Below, one piece after another: positions 16,644 through 25,483 of a DNA stretch of 64,000 nt; the stretch's first letter is position 1, and each line of letters opens with the position of its first letter. Below the pieces are notes generated by a model that ran no database searches, was not told where the DNA came from, and worked only from the letters and a program-made list of their open reading frames with translations. The DNA comes from Affinundibacterium nitidum (GTDB lineage: Bacteria > Pseudomonadota > Gammaproteobacteria > Burkholderiales > Burkholderiaceae_D), in assembly GCF_014284155.1 (NCBI RefSeq), contig NZ_JACOFZ010000007.1:1-64000 (forward strand), in the 5' to 3' direction. Position numbers and translations under genes: made by a program.

Positions 16644-17675
16644 ATGAGAACATTAAACATTCACTCCCCTTCCCCTGTCGAATTGGACGAGGCCAACGCG
16701 AAGCATGCCATGCAACTCGCGACAGATACTTTGCAAATCGAAGCTGACGCCATACTCAGCCTCAAGCAAAGGCTAAATGGCAGCGACGCGCAGGCATTCA
16801 CTTCTGCGATGAGCTTCATTTTGAGCTGTAGCGGGAGAGTTGTCGTTTCTGGTATTGGCAAGTCCGGTCACATCGCTAGGAAGATGGCTGCGACATTCGC
16901 GTCAACCGGTACGCCCTCATTTTTCGTCCATCCAGCCGAGGCTGCCCACGGTGACCTAGGGATGGTGACGCCAGAAGACGTCTTAATTGCCATTTCTTAC
17001 TCGGGTGAAGCCGGTGAACTTATCGCGATTTTACCTATCGTTAAACGTCTAGGCGTGAAATTGATCGCCATGACGGGCAGCCCACAGTCGACTTTGGCCA
17101 AACTTGCCGATATTCATTTGAGCGTGCACGTTGAGAAAGAGGCCTGTCCTCTGAATTTAGCGCCAACAGCAAGTACTACAGTGACTTTGGCGCTCGGTGA
17201 CGCGCTCGCTGTGGCAGTTCTTGACGCTCGTGGATTCAAAGAAGAAGACTTTGCCCGCTCTCATCCTGGTGGCGCCTTAGGTCGCCGCTTGCTCACGCAC
17301 GTCAAAGACATCATGCGCAGTGGGAATGCTATTCCCCAAGTTAAAGCAGACACCAAGCTCACTTCCGCGCTATTAGAAATCACACAAAAAGGCATGGCGA
17401 TGACTGCCGTCGTCGATGCTGAACAACGAATTCTTGGTGTCTTCACCGATGGCGATCTACGCCGTCTGATGGAGAAGCAATTGAATTTCAGCGAACTATC
17501 GATTGGCGAAGTAATGGGCAAACAACCTCGCACCGTCCGCCCCGAACAACTCGCTGTAGAAGCCGTGGAAGTGATGGAAACACATCGCATTAACCAATTA
17601 CTGGTTGCAGATGAAGAAGGCAAACTCGTAGGCGCCTTACATATTCATGATCTTACTCGCGCCAAGGTGATTTAA
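16644..17675 (+). CDS. kdsD: D-arabinose 5-phosphate isomerase
   Basis: The enzyme converts ribulose 5-phosphate to arabinose 5-phosphate, the first step towards KDO for LPS. The 343 residues contain an SIS domain (VVSGIGKSGHIARKMAATFA, FVHPAEAAHGDLGM, ISYSGEAGEL) and two C-terminal CBS domains (about 215-343). The ATG at 16644 is preferred over a TTG nine codons upstream. A TATACT at 16632-16637 leaves only six bases before this ATG, so a leaderless transcript is possible. It overlaps kdsC by one base (TAATG) and heads a KDO/LPS export operon. Confidence 0.95.
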   Translation: MRTLNIHSPSPVELDEANAKHAMQLATDTLQIEADAILSLKQRLNGSDAQAFTSAMSFILSCSGRVVVSGIGKSGHIARKMAATFASTGTPSFFVHPAEAAHGDLGMVTPEDVLIAISYSGEAGELIAILPIVKRLGVKLIAMTGSPQSTLAKLADIHLSVHVEKEACPLNLAPTASTTVTLALGDALAVAVLDARGFKEEDFARSHPGGALGRRLLTHVKDIMRSGNAIPQVKADTKLTSALLEITQKGMAMTAVVDAEQRILGVFTDGDLRRLMEKQLNFSELSIGEVMGKQPRTVRPEQLAVEAVEVMETHRINQLLVADEEGKLVGALHIHDLTRAKVI

Positions 17676-18229
17676 TGACAGCGTCGATCGAACAAGCAAA
17701 AGCTAAAGCCGCACGTGTACGGCTGATGATTTTCGACGTCGATGGTATTTTGACCGATGGCAGTTTGCACTTTAATGCTGACGGCGAGGTCATGAAAACC
17801 TTCAATGTTTTGGATGGCCAAGGTATTAAGTTATTGCAAAATGCAGGAATCGCTACCGCGATCATCAGTGCGCGTAAGTCGGCCATCGTCAGCAAGCGTG
17901 GCACCGATCTTGGCATCCAACACATACTTCAAGGCATTCACGACAAAAAATCAGCCTTCCTACAACTCACAGAAGAGCTAGGAATACCCCACGATGAATG
18001 TGGCTTCATTGGTGATGATGTCATTGATCTCCCAATTTTATTGCGTGCCGGTTTTGCTGCGAGCGTTCCAAATGGTCATGCTGAAGTGAGGTCCCGTGTA
18101 GATTACATCACACAAGCTGGTGGTGGCCGTGGCGCAGCTCGTGAAATTTGCGATTTCATCTTGCGAGCACAAGACAAATATTTGTCGGCAATCGCCCCTT
18201 TCTTGGAAGACCCCACTGATGACCGCTGA
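17675..18229 (+). CDS. kdsC: 3-deoxy-D-manno-octulosonate 8-phosphate phosphatase
   Basis: This HAD-family phosphatase releases KDO from KDO 8-phosphate. It is a 184-residue C0-type protein without a cap, expected to be tetrameric. Motif I IFDVDGILTDG has Asp21 and Asp23, and motif IV is FIGDDVIDLPIL. Tight overlaps with kdsD (1 base) and lptC (11 bases) show a single operon. Confidence 0.96.
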   Translation: MTASIEQAKAKAARVRLMIFDVDGILTDGSLHFNADGEVMKTFNVLDGQGIKLLQNAGIATAIISARKSAIVSKRGTDLGIQHILQGIHDKKSAFLQLTEELGIPHDECGFIGDDVIDLPILLRAGFAASVPNGHAEVRSRVDYITQAGGGRGAAREICDFILRAQDKYLSAIAPFLEDPTDDR

Positions 18230-18830
18230 TCGCATTCGAGTCTGGCTCATGGTAGGTCTGCTTGGCCTGGTCATGCTCGGCTCTTTTTGGGTGTATGAAG
18301 TAATGCGTCGTAATAGCGAAGAGCAAGCAAGTAGTAGCCGCATTAGAACCGAGCCCGATTATTTTGTTGAACATTTTAATTTTGTTCGCCTCTCACAAAG
18401 TGGCAATACAAATTATCGCGTCACGGGAGAGAAACTTACTCACTTTCCTCAAGAAGACGAATTTGAAATCGCCCAGCCTCGCATTATTGGTGTTGATCAA
18501 GAAAAAACACCCATGAATATCCGTGCCGACCGCGCGGTGGTAAAGCAGAAAATTCAAGAGAAATCTGGTGGCCCGATCGAAGATCAAATCGAGCTATATG
18601 ATAACGTGAGTGTTGAACGTGCGCCGAGCAAAGTTGGCGTACCTGTGAAATTAGAAACAACGAAGCTCGTGCTCTATCCCGATACCGAGCGCATGAAAAC
18701 GGATGCAGCCATCGCCATGACTACACCCAACGCGCACATTACTGCCACCGGAATGGAAGCAAACAACACCGATCAAACTGTAAAATTTTTGCATCAGTTA
18801 CGCGTAAGCATAAAGAATAGAAAGAATTAA
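18219..18830 (+). CDS. lptC: LPS export protein LptC
   Basis: A bitopic inner membrane protein that passes LPS from LptBFG to LptA. The 203 residues have one N-terminal membrane helix (about 8-27, LMVGLLGLVMLGSFWVYEV) and then a periplasmic beta-jellyroll (DYFVEHFNFVRLSQSG, YRVTGEKLTHFPQEDEFEI). The ATG at 18219 overlaps the kdsC end and places the helix at the N-terminus. A longer frame from 18120 would only translate kdsC sequence out of frame. Confidence 0.92.
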   Translation: MTADRIRVWLMVGLLGLVMLGSFWVYEVMRRNSEEQASSSRIRTEPDYFVEHFNFVRLSQSGNTNYRVTGEKLTHFPQEDEFEIAQPRIIGVDQEKTPMNIRADRAVVKQKIQEKSGGPIEDQIELYDNVSVERAPSKVGVPVKLETTKLVLYPDTERMKTDAAIAMTTPNAHITATGMEANNTDQTVKFLHQLRVSIKNRKN

Positions 18831-18879
18831 GTTGCCATTGTATTGTGCGACTCTGAAATCCCAATTAAGGATAAGACCC

Positions 18880-19467
18880 ATGCCCAAGTATTTAATCGTA
18901 TTGTTCTCGCTCGCTATTGGTGGAACGATTATCGTAGCGCCAGCGAAAGCAGAAAAGGCCGACAAATTTAAAGAAACAAAAGTATCAGGAATTGCTGGTG
19001 GCTATGACGCAATCAAGAACATTATTACCTTCGATAAAATCGAACTTACCCGTGGCACGCTCTACATTCGCGGCGAAAAAGGAACTGACATCACCATCGC
19101 AGTAAGCAAAGATCACCCTGAAGGTGGCGGTAGCACCGTGTTTACGGGAACTAGCGCCAACCCTGTTTTCTTTCGCCAAAAAAGAGATGGTGGTAGCGAC
19201 TTATGGATAGAGGGAACAGCACAACGGGTTGAGTATAACAAGGCAAGCGAAGTCGTCTCCTTCCATGGCAATGCTGTCATTCGCTTCTTGGATCAACAAA
19301 AAGAAACGCGCAAACTGGAAGGTGAATTCTTTTCCTACGATAGCCCAAATGACTTCTTCAACATGGCAAACCAAACCAGCGGTAAGAGCTCACAAAACGG
19401 TGGTCGGGTAACGCTCACCCTTGAAGGTGTCAAAGCTAAGACCGAACCCAAACCCAATAAACCATAA
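18880..19467 (+). CDS. lptA: LPS transport periplasmic protein LptA
   Basis: Periplasmic bridge protein of the Lpt machine, binding LPS between LptC and LptD. It has a signal peptide (MPKYLIVLFSLAIGGTIIVAPAKA) then an OstA beta-strand domain (ITFDKIELTRGTLYIRGEKG, QRVEYNKASEVVSFHGNAVI). The ATG at 18880 has a clear Shine-Dalgarno (AAGGATA) and gives 195 residues; an earlier in-frame start at 18832 would bury the signal peptide. It follows lptC and precedes lptB by 29 bases. Confidence 0.93.
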   Translation: MPKYLIVLFSLAIGGTIIVAPAKAEKADKFKETKVSGIAGGYDAIKNIITFDKIELTRGTLYIRGEKGTDITIAVSKDHPEGGGSTVFTGTSANPVFFRQKRDGGSDLWIEGTAQRVEYNKASEVVSFHGNAVIRFLDQQKETRKLEGEFFSYDSPNDFFNMANQTSGKSSQNGGRVTLTLEGVKAKTEPKPNKP

Positions 19468-19496
19468 ATAATTTGCTTACTACGAAAATTCGCAAT

Positions 19497-20240
19497 ATGA
19501 CAAGCACATTAGAAATTCAAGGTCTGCAAAAACGCTACGGCATGCGCCAAGTTGTGCGCGACGTTTCACTTGAAGTAAAGAGTGGTGAAGTGGTCGGACT
19601 GCTAGGCCCTAACGGTGCAGGTAAAACGACCTCGTTTTACATGATCGTTGGTTTGGTGCCCTCCGATGCTGGAAAGATTGATATTGACGGTACCGATATT
19701 TCTCGTCTGCCTATCCATCAACGGGCTCGTTTAGGTTTATCTTACCTGCCGCAAGAAGCTTCCGTGTTTCGAAAGCTATCAGTTGAAGACAATGTACGAG
19801 CAGTCTTAGAACTACAAGTCGATTCAGACGGAAGAGCCTTAAGCAAAGCGGACATTGACCAACGCCTCAACACGCTACTAAGCGAACTACAAATTGACGG
19901 TTTGCGCGAAAGTCCTGCGCGAGCGCTATCGGGAGGTGAACGTCGACGAGTTGAGATTGCGCGTGCACTTGCGACCAATCCGCGCTTTGTTTTACTAGAC
20001 GAACCATTTGCTGGCGTTGATCCAATCGCTGTGATTGAGATTCAACGAATTGTTCGCTTCCTCAAAGAACGTGATATTGGCGTCTTAATTACCGACCATA
20101 ATGTACGGGAGACTCTGGGCATTTGTGATCATGCCTATATCATTAATCAAGGCTCCGTGCTCGCCAGTGGGCGCCCTGACGAAATCATTACGAATGAGAC
20201 TGTCAGACGTGTGTATTTGGGTGAACATTTCCGCATGTAA
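19497..20240 (+). CDS. lptB: LPS export ABC transporter ATPase LptB
   Basis: The cytoplasmic ATPase that powers LPS extraction with LptF and LptG (not in this window). The 247 residues carry Walker A GPNGAGKTT, a Q-loop (YLPQEASVF), the signature LSGGERRR, Walker B VLLDEPFAGVDP, and the H-switch ITDHNVRET. The ATG at 19497 is preferred to a TTG at 19473. The lptA-lptB-rpoN order is conserved across proteobacteria. Confidence 0.97.
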   Translation: MTSTLEIQGLQKRYGMRQVVRDVSLEVKSGEVVGLLGPNGAGKTTSFYMIVGLVPSDAGKIDIDGTDISRLPIHQRARLGLSYLPQEASVFRKLSVEDNVRAVLELQVDSDGRALSKADIDQRLNTLLSELQIDGLRESPARALSGGERRRVEIARALATNPRFVLLDEPFAGVDPIAVIEIQRIVRFLKERDIGVLITDHNVRETLGICDHAYIINQGSVLASGRPDEIITNETVRRVYLGEHFRM

Positions 20241-20267
20241 GCGTTTCCAAATTGGACCAGCCTCAGC

Positions 20268-21761
20268 ATGAAGCAAAGCTTACAACTCCGCACCTCGCAA
20301 CATCTAGCATTGACCCCGCAATTGCAGCAGTCGATACGACTACTGCAATTGTCCACGCTAGAGTTGCATCAGGAACTGGAAACGCTACTGATTGAAAATC
20401 CTTTACTTGAGCGCGTCGACGATGCGCTCGATAGTGCAGTGCGTCTGCTCGCTGATGGAACAATCAATAACGCGACACAGCAAACTGAATCTGAGTTCGC
20501 CGTACCGGAAAAATCAAGCCAAGACTCTGAAGAAGCTAGCCCCAAAGCCGAAAGCGGCGAAGCCAATGCAGAGGTTGAACATACACCAAGCGCAGATGAA
20601 GATTGGAGCTTCGAAGAAGGTCCCAGTAGCGGCTCTAAGTCGAATGATGAAGAAGATGGACGCCCGCAACTTGAAGCTGCACAGATGTCGTTGCGCGACT
20701 ACCTATTGGAGCAAATGCGCCTCACCGTTCGTGAAGGTCGCGATCGCGCCTTAATTGAACTCATTATCGATGCGATCGACGACAACGGCTATTTGTGCGA
20801 AGCGCTCGAAGAGATTCATGGAAGTTTGCCCATTGATCTTTGTGTAGAGATGGAAGAACTGCAGTTCGCCTTGAACATGGTGCAAAGCTTCGAGCCTGAG
20901 GGCGTTGGTGCCCGCGATACCGCCGAATGTCTTGCGATTCAAATCAAGCGGCTACCTAAAGTTGCCTTTGTCACACGACGTTTAGCGCTACAAATTGTTG
21001 AGACTTATCTACCGCTATTTGCACAACGCGACTTCACAAAATTGCGTAAATTGTTGCAATGCGACGACGAAGATTTACGCGACGCACAAACGGTTATTCG
21101 GCAATGTAATCCCAAGCCCGGCTTGGCCTTTTCCGAAGGTAAATCGGACTATGTGGTGCCCGATGTCGTAGTCAAAAAAATTGGTGACGAATGGCAGGTG
21201 ATGCTTAATCGTGATGTGATGCCGCGCCTTCGCGTCAATCAACTCTACGCGAACTTAATGAAGCAACAACGTGGCGATGCTAGCTTGAGCCCACAGCTGC
21301 AGGAAGCACGTTGGCTGATCAAAAACATGCGCCAACGTTTCGATACGATTTTGCGCGTTGCACAAGCCATAGTCGAAAGACAATACAATTTTTTCACGCA
21401 TGGTGCTGTTGCAATGAGACCCCTTGTTTTACGCGAAATAGCTGATACACTGGGATTACACGAGAGCACTATTTCTCGCGTAACGACTCAAAAATACATG
21501 CTCACACCGCATGGCATGTTTGAGTTGAAGTACTTTTTCGGTAGTCATGTCGCCACTGACGCAGGAGGAGAAGCATCCTCCACGGCGATACGGGCTCTGA
21601 TCAAACAATTAATAGGAGAAGAAGACCAGAAGAAACCTCTCTCGGATAGCAAGATCGCCGACATATTGGGAGAACAAGGCATGGTCATCGCTCGGCGTAC
21701 TGTCGCTAAGTATCGCGAGGCTCTGAAAATTCCCCCCGTCAGTCTGCGAAAATCTTTATAA
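20268..21761 (+). CDS. rpoN: RNA polymerase sigma-54 factor
   Basis: This alternative sigma factor recognises -24/-12 promoters and needs AAA+ activators. The 497 residues show all regions. The Gln/Leu-rich region I (QSLQLRTSQHLALTPQLQQSIRLLQLSTLEL) is followed by an acidic region II (about 60-130). The core-binding and HTH domain has RPLVLREIADTLGLHESTISR. The C-terminal RpoN box ARRTVAKYRE lies near the end. It follows lptB by 27 bases and precedes hpf, as in E. coli. Confidence 0.97.
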   Translation: MKQSLQLRTSQHLALTPQLQQSIRLLQLSTLELHQELETLLIENPLLERVDDALDSAVRLLADGTINNATQQTESEFAVPEKSSQDSEEASPKAESGEANAEVEHTPSADEDWSFEEGPSSGSKSNDEEDGRPQLEAAQMSLRDYLLEQMRLTVREGRDRALIELIIDAIDDNGYLCEALEEIHGSLPIDLCVEMEELQFALNMVQSFEPEGVGARDTAECLAIQIKRLPKVAFVTRRLALQIVETYLPLFAQRDFTKLRKLLQCDDEDLRDAQTVIRQCNPKPGLAFSEGKSDYVVPDVVVKKIGDEWQVMLNRDVMPRLRVNQLYANLMKQQRGDASLSPQLQEARWLIKNMRQRFDTILRVAQAIVERQYNFFTHGAVAMRPLVLREIADTLGLHESTISRVTTQKYMLTPHGMFELKYFFGSHVATDAGGEASSTAIRALIKQLIGEEDQKKPLSDSKIADILGEQGMVIARRTVAKYREALKIPPVSLRKSL

Positions 21762-21769
21762 ACCAGTTC

Positions 21770-21798
21770 TTGATTTATTGCTTTCTAACGTTATATAT
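21770..21798 (+). promoter_or_regulatory. Probable hpf promoter
   Basis: TTGATT (21770-21775) and TATATA (21792-21797) are spaced by 16 bases, in the gap between rpoN and hpf, about 95 bases upstream of the hpf ATG. This would give hpf independent expression. Confidence 0.45.
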
Positions 21799-21892
21799 GA
21801 TTTAGCTCAAAACCAAGTTGTACCAATGAGCGATTGTTGTAATGGGTTTTACTAGTTAGCAAATAAAAGCAATATCACCATAGGAGCGCAGT

Positions 21893-22237
21893 ATGAATCT
21901 CACCATCAGTGGACACCACGTCGAAGTAACTCCTGCAATTCGTGAATATGTACAAGGCAAGTTAGAGCGGGTAAGACGACACTTCGATCAAGTCATTGAT
22001 ATCGCCGTCATTCTGACGGTTGATAAGCTCCGAGAAAAGGACAAACGTCACAAAGCCGATATCAATTTACATCTGAGCGGCAAAGATATTCACGTCGAAA
22101 GTCTGGCACATGATCTGTATGCAGCTATCGACGCACTGATCGACAAACTCGATCGTCAAGTCATCAAACATAAGGACAAGATTCAAGACCATCAACACGA
22201 TGCGATTAAACACATGCCAGACCCAGCGTCGGTATAA
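21893..22237 (+). CDS. hpf: Ribosome hibernation promoting factor, short form
   Basis: Binds the 30S decoding centre and favours 100S dimers in stationary phase. The 114 residues are the short HPF/YfiA type: [20 protein letters not shown], then the basic patch KLRERDKRHKAD-like ([14 protein letters not shown]) and [21 protein letters not shown] strong Shine-Dalgarno (TAGGAG) precedes the ATG. Location after rpoN is conserved. Confidence 0.95.
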   Translation: MNLTISGHHVEVTPAIREYVQGKLERVRRHFDQVIDIAVILTVDKLREKDKRHKADINLHLSGKDIHVESLAHDLYAAIDALIDKLDRQVIKHKDKIQDHQHDAIKHMPDPASV

Positions 22238-22269
22238 GATGATCTAACAACGCATTCAGGTAATGCTAA

Positions 22270-22297
22270 GCCCCCTTATTTAGGGGGCATTTTTTTG
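22270..22297 (+). terminator. Intrinsic terminator after hpf
   Basis: GCCCCCT (22270-22276) pairs with AGGGGGC (22282-22288), loop TATTT region, followed by ATTTTTTT. A classic rho-independent terminator 32 bases after the hpf stop. Confidence 0.9.
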
Positions 22298-22421
22298 CCC
22301 TTTTTTCCCTCAATCGCCTACTTTACTTTTCTATTTCTTGTGACAGTCTTATCTGTTTATCAAAGATCGTCTAAAGCCAACAGGTTACAATAGTGACCAT
22401 CGCAATTCATTAAAAAACACC

Positions 22422-23513
22422 ATGGATAACTTTGTTCTCACCGATATCAAAAATGGTATTGGCTTCATTACACTCGACCGCCCTAAGGCACTCAACTCAC
22501 TCTCATTGGAGATGGTTCGTAGTCTCACTGCAACCTTACGTGCATGGCACAATAACCCTAACGTCCGCGCGGTGTTCATTTATAGCAGTAGTGAAAAAGC
22601 ATTTTGCGCTGGCGGCGATATCCGATTCTTCTATGACGTTGGCACCAAAACGCCAATGCAAGATAGCGCATTGCTCGAAGATTTTTTTTCTGAAGAGTAT
22701 GCACTTAATCACCTCATCCACTTTTACCCCAAGCCCTACATCGCCTTAATGAATGGCGTAGTCATGGGGGGTGGTATGGGCATTGCGCAATCTGGTGTTG
22801 CGAGCCGTCTACGTATCGTCACTGAACGTACAAAGATGGCCATGCCCGAGGTGAACATCGGGCTTTTCCCCGATGTTGGAGGTGGTTACTTCTTAAATCA
22901 CACGCCAGGAGAAATTGGTACCTACCTCGGATTAACTGGTGAAGTGATCAGCGCAGCAGATGCGATCTATGCGAATCTCGCTGACGTGTTTATCCCGACA
23001 TCCGAACTCGACAATTTGATGTCCTTACTATCGACCACGTCGGAAGCGGATGTGCGTGTCGCGATTCGTGATTTTGCCCAACAATTTACAGCCCAAATCG
23101 ACCCAGCAAGTTCAAAACTTGCCTCGCAACGCGCCGCAATTGACCAGCATTTTCAAGGCAATCAATTACACCGTATTTGTGAATCCTTAGCGCAAGATAC
23201 TTCAACATTTGCTACCGATACTGTTGCGATTATGGCGAAACGCTCGCCGTTACTGATGGCTGTGACCTTGGAACAATTACGTCTGTGCGCGCAGAAATCT
23301 GTGGCTGAATGCTTGCGTATAGAGCGCACGATGGTCCGTCATTGCTTTAAACACGGCGAGGTGCTCGAAGGTGTTCGCGCTTTAGTCGTCGATAAAGACA
23401 ATTTGCCGAAATGGTCTCCTGCGTCGATTGCTGAAGTGACAGAAGTGATGGTAAGTAGTTTCTTCGCACCAGTGTGGCCTGACTATGCGCACCCATTAGC
23501 GCACTTACCTTAG
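22422..23513 (+). CDS. Enoyl-CoA hydratase/isomerase family protein, 3-hydroxyisobutyryl-CoA hydrolase-like
   Basis: A crotonase-fold protein of 363 residues, the length and pattern of the ECH_2 (3-hydroxyisobutyryl-CoA hydrolase) group. It shows ITLDRPKALNSLSLEMV at the start, the oxyanion-hole segment KAFCAGGDIRFFYD, NGVVMGGGMGIAQSG, and MAMPEVNIGLFPDVGGGYFL with the acidic catalytic position. The C-terminal half has the extra helical region of this group (LLMAVTLEQLRLC). In valine catabolism it would free 3-hydroxyisobutyrate from its CoA ester. No other valine-degradation genes are adjacent, so substrate choice is uncertain. It lies alone between two terminators. Confidence 0.85.
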   Translation: MDNFVLTDIKNGIGFITLDRPKALNSLSLEMVRSLTATLRAWHNNPNVRAVFIYSSSEKAFCAGGDIRFFYDVGTKTPMQDSALLEDFFSEEYALNHLIHFYPKPYIALMNGVVMGGGMGIAQSGVASRLRIVTERTKMAMPEVNIGLFPDVGGGYFLNHTPGEIGTYLGLTGEVISAADAIYANLADVFIPTSELDNLMSLLSTTSEADVRVAIRDFAQQFTAQIDPASSKLASQRAAIDQHFQGNQLHRICESLAQDTSTFATDTVAIMAKRSPLLMAVTLEQLRLCAQKSVAECLRIERTMVRHCFKHGEVLEGVRALVVDKDNLPKWSPASIAEVTEVMVSSFFAPVWPDYAHPLAHLP

Positions 23514-23531
23514 ATCAAACGTTTGAACCAA

Positions 23532-23561
23532 AAAAAAGGGAGCAAAAAGCTCCCTTTTTTT
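23532..23561. terminator. Bidirectional intrinsic terminator
   Basis: An A-run plus GGGAGC (23538-23543) pairs with GCTCCC and a T-run (23549-23560), loop AAAAA. It serves the convergent genes ending at 23513 (plus) and 23577 (minus). Confidence 0.9.
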
Positions 23562-23576
23562 GGTTTAGTTGACGAC

Positions 23577-24281
23577 CTACTTAAGCAAACCAAAAACCTT
23601 ACCAATAATTTTGCTACCAGTACCAATTGGATCTTTGCGTATTGCTTTTTCTTCTTCACCTATCATGAAGTACAAAGCATCGACAGCGCGCCCAGTTACG
23701 TAGCCTTCCACGGTCGCTTCTTGTTCAGGAATCGCACCTAATTTCTTGGCCTTGCCCATTACCGCATTGTACTTTGCTGACAAACCCGCTTTATCGGTTA
23801 CCCCCTTCACCAAGGGTAGAAATTTGGTGTTCAATGGCGTCGATGTTTTTTCTCTAAAAAATTGAGTTACTGAGGTTTCACCGCCATTCAGGATATTCTT
23901 AGCATCCGTCACCGTCATCGACTTTACTGCATCAAGGAGCAAAGGTTTCGCCATTGGCACTGCCGACTCCGCAGCGCGATTCATCGACAACACGAGCTCA
24001 TCAAGTTGTTTGCTTTGCCCACTTAACTTCAACAAAGGTTTGGCTTTTTCCAAGATCGACGGCAATTGAATTTTGACTTTTTCGTTTGCCAAGAAGCCAT
24101 CTTGAATACCGAGTTTCCCTAAAGCCGCATTCGCACCTTGTTCGAGTGCCGCTTTCAAGCCGGCATTCGCATCTTGATTACTCAACTGAGATAAATCAAC
24201 AGCTTGCGCAGTACTTAAATTTAAGCTTAAAGCGAATATCGCTGCCATTTGCCAACATAATTTTTGCATAGATACTTTCAT
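23577..24281 (-). CDS. DUF4197 domain-containing exported protein
   Basis: A 234-residue protein with a cleavable signal peptide (about 1-27, ending LSTAQA-VDLSQ). The mature chain fits DUF4197: DANAGLKAALEQGANAALGKLG, FLANEKVKIQLP, and VEGYVTGRAVDALYFMIGEEEKAIRKDP near the end. DUF4197 proteins are widespread periplasmic helical proteins of unknown role. It is 31 bases after dgt on the same strand and may be co-transcribed. An alternative ATG four codons in (24269) would also give a normal signal peptide. Confidence 0.88.
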   Translation of the reverse strand: MKVSMQKLCWQMAAIFALSLNLSTAQAVDLSQLSNQDANAGLKAALEQGANAALGKLGIQDGFLANEKVKIQLPSILEKAKPLLKLSGQSKQLDELVLSMNRAAESAVPMAKPLLLDAVKSMTVTDAKNILNGGETSVTQFFREKTSTPLNTKFLPLVKGVTDKAGLSAKYNAVMGKAKKLGAIPEQEATVEGYVTGRAVDALYFMIGEEEKAIRKDPIGTGSKIIGKVFGLLK

Positions 24282-24312
24282 CGTTTATTTTGAATGTGGG
24301 TCAGAGCCACGC

Positions 24313-25473
24313 TTACACTTCTTCGATCTGGAATAATCGACGATGCTCACGCATCGCATACCTATCAGTCATACCGGCAATATAATCAGCGATACGACGC
24401 GCTTGCCTTACTTCTCTACTCTCATCATCGCCACCACTATACTGCGCGGTCACTTGATAATCTGGCGGTAGCAATCCTGGCTCGTCCATCATCAAATTAA
24501 ATAAATCACGAACCGTATTTTTCGCCTTATTGCTCATACGATTCACTTGATAGTGACGATACAAATGCTGAAATAGGAATTGCTTCAACAACTTCGCATC
24601 CTTGTACATTGCATCAGAAAAAGAAATCATCGCAGGCATATTGCGGACGTCCTCAATTGAGGTCGGCGCGAGTTCCAAAATGCGTGCCTCGGAGGTATGA
24701 ATTAAGTCTGAAATCAGTGCATTGATCATACGCCTTATGGTCTCCGATATCGCACGGCGACCACTAATGCCTGGGTAGACGGCCTCCACCTCATGTCTAA
24801 AGCGCGCGAAAAAATCGACCTCCATCATCTGCGTTTCCGTCAGCAAACCCGAGCGCAATCCATCATCGATGTCGTGATTGTTGTAGGCGATTTCATCAGC
24901 AAGATTGGTTAATTGTGCTTCCAAGCTTGGCTGGCGTTTCAAAAGAAACCGTTCACCTAAGTCACCTAAGTTTTTTGCATTATTGAGCGAACAGTGTTTG
25001 AGTATGCCTTCACGCGATTCAAAGCTTAAATTCAATCCTTCAAAGGCGGCATAGCGTTCTTCTAAGGCATCAACCACACGCAAGCTTTGTAGATTGTGCT
25101 CGAAGCCACCATAGTCTTTCATGCAGGCGTTAAGCGCATCTTGGCCAGCATGGCCAAATGGCGTATGGCCAAGGTCATGTGCTAAAGAGATTGCTTCAAC
25201 TAAGTCTTCATTCAAACGCAGATTTCGAGCGATGGAGCGTGCGATCTGCGCCACTTCAATGCTGTGAGTGAGTCGCGTACGAAATAAATCCCCCTCGTGA
25301 TTGACGAAGACTTGTGTTTTATATTCGAGTCGTCGAAATGCCGTACTGTGAATGATACGATCGCGGTCACGTTGAAACTCAGATCGAGAAGCGGGAGCGG
25401 GTTCGTGAAAACGCCGCCCCTTAGACCGTGCAGACTGTGCAGCATAAGGAGCGAGATGCGAATCAGCGAACAT
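24313..25473 (-). CDS. dgt: Deoxyguanosinetriphosphate triphosphohydrolase (dGTPase)
   Basis: An HD-domain hydrolase removing triphosphate from dGTP and related dNTPs. The 386 residues show HD-superfamily metal motifs in [14 protein letters not shown] and [19 protein letters not shown], and the dGTPase-specific [11 protein letters not shown] and [16 protein letters not shown]. It belongs to the shorter, type 2-like group, without the E. coli Dgt insertions. It starts ten bases after aroKB on the same strand and completes the conserved pil-aro-dgt run of betaproteobacteria. Confidence 0.94.
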   Translation of the reverse strand: MFADSHLAPYAAQSARSKGRRFHEPAPASRSEFQRDRDRIIHSTAFRRLEYKTQVFVNHEGDLFRTRLTHSIEVAQIARSIARNLRLNEDLVEAISLAHDLGHTPFGHAGQDALNACMKDYGGFEHNLQSLRVVDALEERYAAFEGLNLSFESREGILKHCSLNNAKNLGDLGERFLLKRQPSLEAQLTNLADEIAYNNHDIDDGLRSGLLTETQMMEVDFFARFRHEVEAVYPGISGRRAISETIRRMINALISDLIHTSEARILELAPTSIEDVRNMPAMISFSDAMYKDAKLLKQFLFQHLYRHYQVNRMSNKAKNTVRDLFNLMMDEPGLLPPDYQVTAQYSGGDDESREVRQARRIADYIAGMTDRYAMREHRRLFQIEEV

Positions 25474-25483
25474 GAATTTCTTT

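Noticed and set aside
18120-18218. N-terminal extension of LptC by 33 residues
   Set aside because: It reads kdsC sequence out of frame, and places a Cys/Gln-rich stretch before the membrane helix. The ATG at 18219 is the natural start.
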